A stretch of 64,000 nt of DNA, from positions 1 through 64,000 of the forward strand of contig PMOI01000010.1 of NCBI GenBank assembly GCA_003162475.1. The letters run 5' to 3'. Below, piece after piece: positions 63,027 to 64,000 of the stretch. Positions within the stretch are counted from its first letter, which is position 1; each line of letters starts with the position of its first letter. The DNA comes from Acidimicrobiaceae bacterium (GTDB lineage Bacteria; Actinomycetota; Acidimicrobiia; Acidimicrobiales; RAAP-2). A program made the translations under genes and the position numbers. The notes beneath the pieces are model-generated. The model did no database searches. It was not told where the DNA came from and saw nothing but the letters and a program-made list of their open reading frames with translations.

Positions 63027-64000
63027 ATGTCAGCATCGAGGAAGTCCTTGATCCTCGCCATTTGTGGCGCGATGCTCATTGCGATCGGTCTTGCGGTCTC
63101 CCCGAATACCGCTTCTGCAGCGACGACGACGAGCACGAACGTGCTCTACGCGGGCCACGGAGTCGGCATCGTTGCAACGTACGACTTAAACACCGGATGC
63201 AGCGAAGTCTTTCTTTCGACTGACATGATCAAGTGGCGCAACATCACGCCACCGCTGAAGAGTCCCGCAGGCATTCCTAAGGGCCAATGTCCTTACGTCT
63301 GGAACAGCGCCTACTTCGTTTCGCCCAGCGACGGATGGCTGTTGGCGCGCAACGGCGGAAGTACTAACACGATCTTGCGACACACTGTGGACGGGGGGAG
63401 AACTTGGATCGCCCAACCTGGTGGTGACACCGGGAGCAATGGCGGCGGGGAGTCCATCAGCTTCGTCAGCGCCGCGTTGGGCTGGCGCCAACAGTTTGGA
63501 TTTGGCTCAAATGGTAATTATTCCCTGGAGCGAACTTTGAACGGAGGGGCAAAGTGGACAACTCGTTCGCCCGATCCTCAAGGTTCGTGCATCTTCGCCA
63601 ACGACGTCTTCGCAACGGCGACCGTGGGCTTCGCCTCTGTGGCGTGGGCGCCAGCGACCAACGCAACCCATTTATGGCGGACCAGCGACGGCGGCGTGGA
63701 CTGGTCGTTGATGACCCTTCCTCGTCCGTCATCAGTTCCTTCCACGGCGCTCGGGCTGTACGGCAAGCCCGTCTTTTCAGGACTCACGGGCGTGGTGCCC
63801 GTGGACTACCCCGACGGAAGTCGCCAGGCAGTTTACTTTTACGTGACGCACGACGGTGGTTTGAAGTGGACCCTTGACACCGTGCACCCGCGAGTTGTTG
63901 TCGGGGGAGATCTTCGAATTAATCGTCAAGGTGCCGCCGCGCAGCCGTGTTTGGACGGGACGTCGGTGCCAGTCGCCTCAGGGCACGTGGTCGTGATTTC
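63027..64000 (+). CDS. secreted Asp-box (BNR) beta-propeller, 3' end outside window
   Basis: The frame is open from the ATG at 63027 to the last base, 324 codons, so the stop lies beyond the window. A signal peptide is clear (SLILAICGAMLIAIGLAVSP, likely cut after ASA). At least four Asp-box motifs repeat: TVDGGRTW, TLNGGAKW, TSDGGVDW and THDGGLKW. This is the Ycf48/sialidase-like propeller pattern; such proteins bind sugars or assemble complexes outside the cell. Catalytic sialidase residues cannot be judged from this part. Confidence 0.8.
   Translation, partial: MSASRKSLILAICGAMLIAIGLAVSPNTASAATTTSTNVLYAGHGVGIVATYDLNTGCSEVFLSTDMIKWRNITPPLKSPAGIPKGQCPYVWNSAYFVSPSDGWLLARNGGSTNTILRHTVDGGRTWIAQPGGDTGSNGGGESISFVSAALGWRQQFGFGSNGNYSLERTLNGGAKWTTRSPDPQGSCIFANDVFATATVGFASVAWAPATNATHLWRTSDGGVDWSLMTLPRPSSVPSTALGLYGKPVFSGLTGVVPVDYPDGSRQAVYFYVTHDGGLKWTLDTVHPRVVVGGDLRINRQGAAAQPCLDGTSVPVASGHVVVI

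Overview
The window looks like chromosomal DNA of an actinobacterium. GTG starts, NarL/DesK-type signalling, ECF sigma modules and a Tat-exported protein fit this, and an acidimicrobial relative is a guess that I cannot test here. Most of it has moderate GC. Two blocks differ by eye: the polysaccharide genes at 1.1-9.2 kb are much richer in GC, and the 33-41 kb defence block is clearly richer in A+T.

1-19 kb is a scarred surface-polysaccharide region. A glycosyltransferase cut by the left edge faces a tight minus-strand operon: wecB, a glycosyltransferase, a two-domain oxidoreductase, an epimerase-like protein, a heparinase II/III protein and a methyltransferase. The operon is headed by a chimeric ORF that joins the N-terminus of that same edge glycosyltransferase to the tail of a WecA-like protein. 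A 123-bp inverted repeat marks the junction. Further right come a Tat-exported protein, a broken ABC-transporter binding-protein gene, a CapD/FlaA1-type enzyme, an IS3 transposase fossil, a WecA-like initiating transferase and a DUF4012 protein.

19-31 kb carries housekeeping and signalling genes: a frameshifted secreted protein with a strong terminator, a tyrosine phosphatase, a Thr-tailed CAP-like protein, a flavin-reductase-like protein, a deletion scar joining marR and yceI fragments, a two-component system beside an ABC exporter, and a large PAS/GAF/GGDEF/EAL protein.

31.7-45.2 kb is a probable integrative mobilizable element. It starts with tRNA-Val(GAC), a tyrosine integrase and a one-polypeptide MmeI-like restriction-modification enzyme with an unknown partner. 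On the minus strand it has a MobF relaxase, a DUF262/HNH protein, a GNAT-PIN-PUA-like fusion and an overlapping ASCH protein. The last two are the best candidate for an undescribed defence or toxin system. No type IV secretion genes and no distal att copy were found.

45-64 kb holds many small membrane-anchored or secreted proteins, a PadR operon with an AT-hook microprotein, an ImmA/IrrE-DUF4411 toxin-antitoxin-like pair, and two divergent ECF sigma modules. A family of short two-hairpin repeats is scattered through the intergenic spaces. The last gene, an Asp-box propeller, runs off the right edge.
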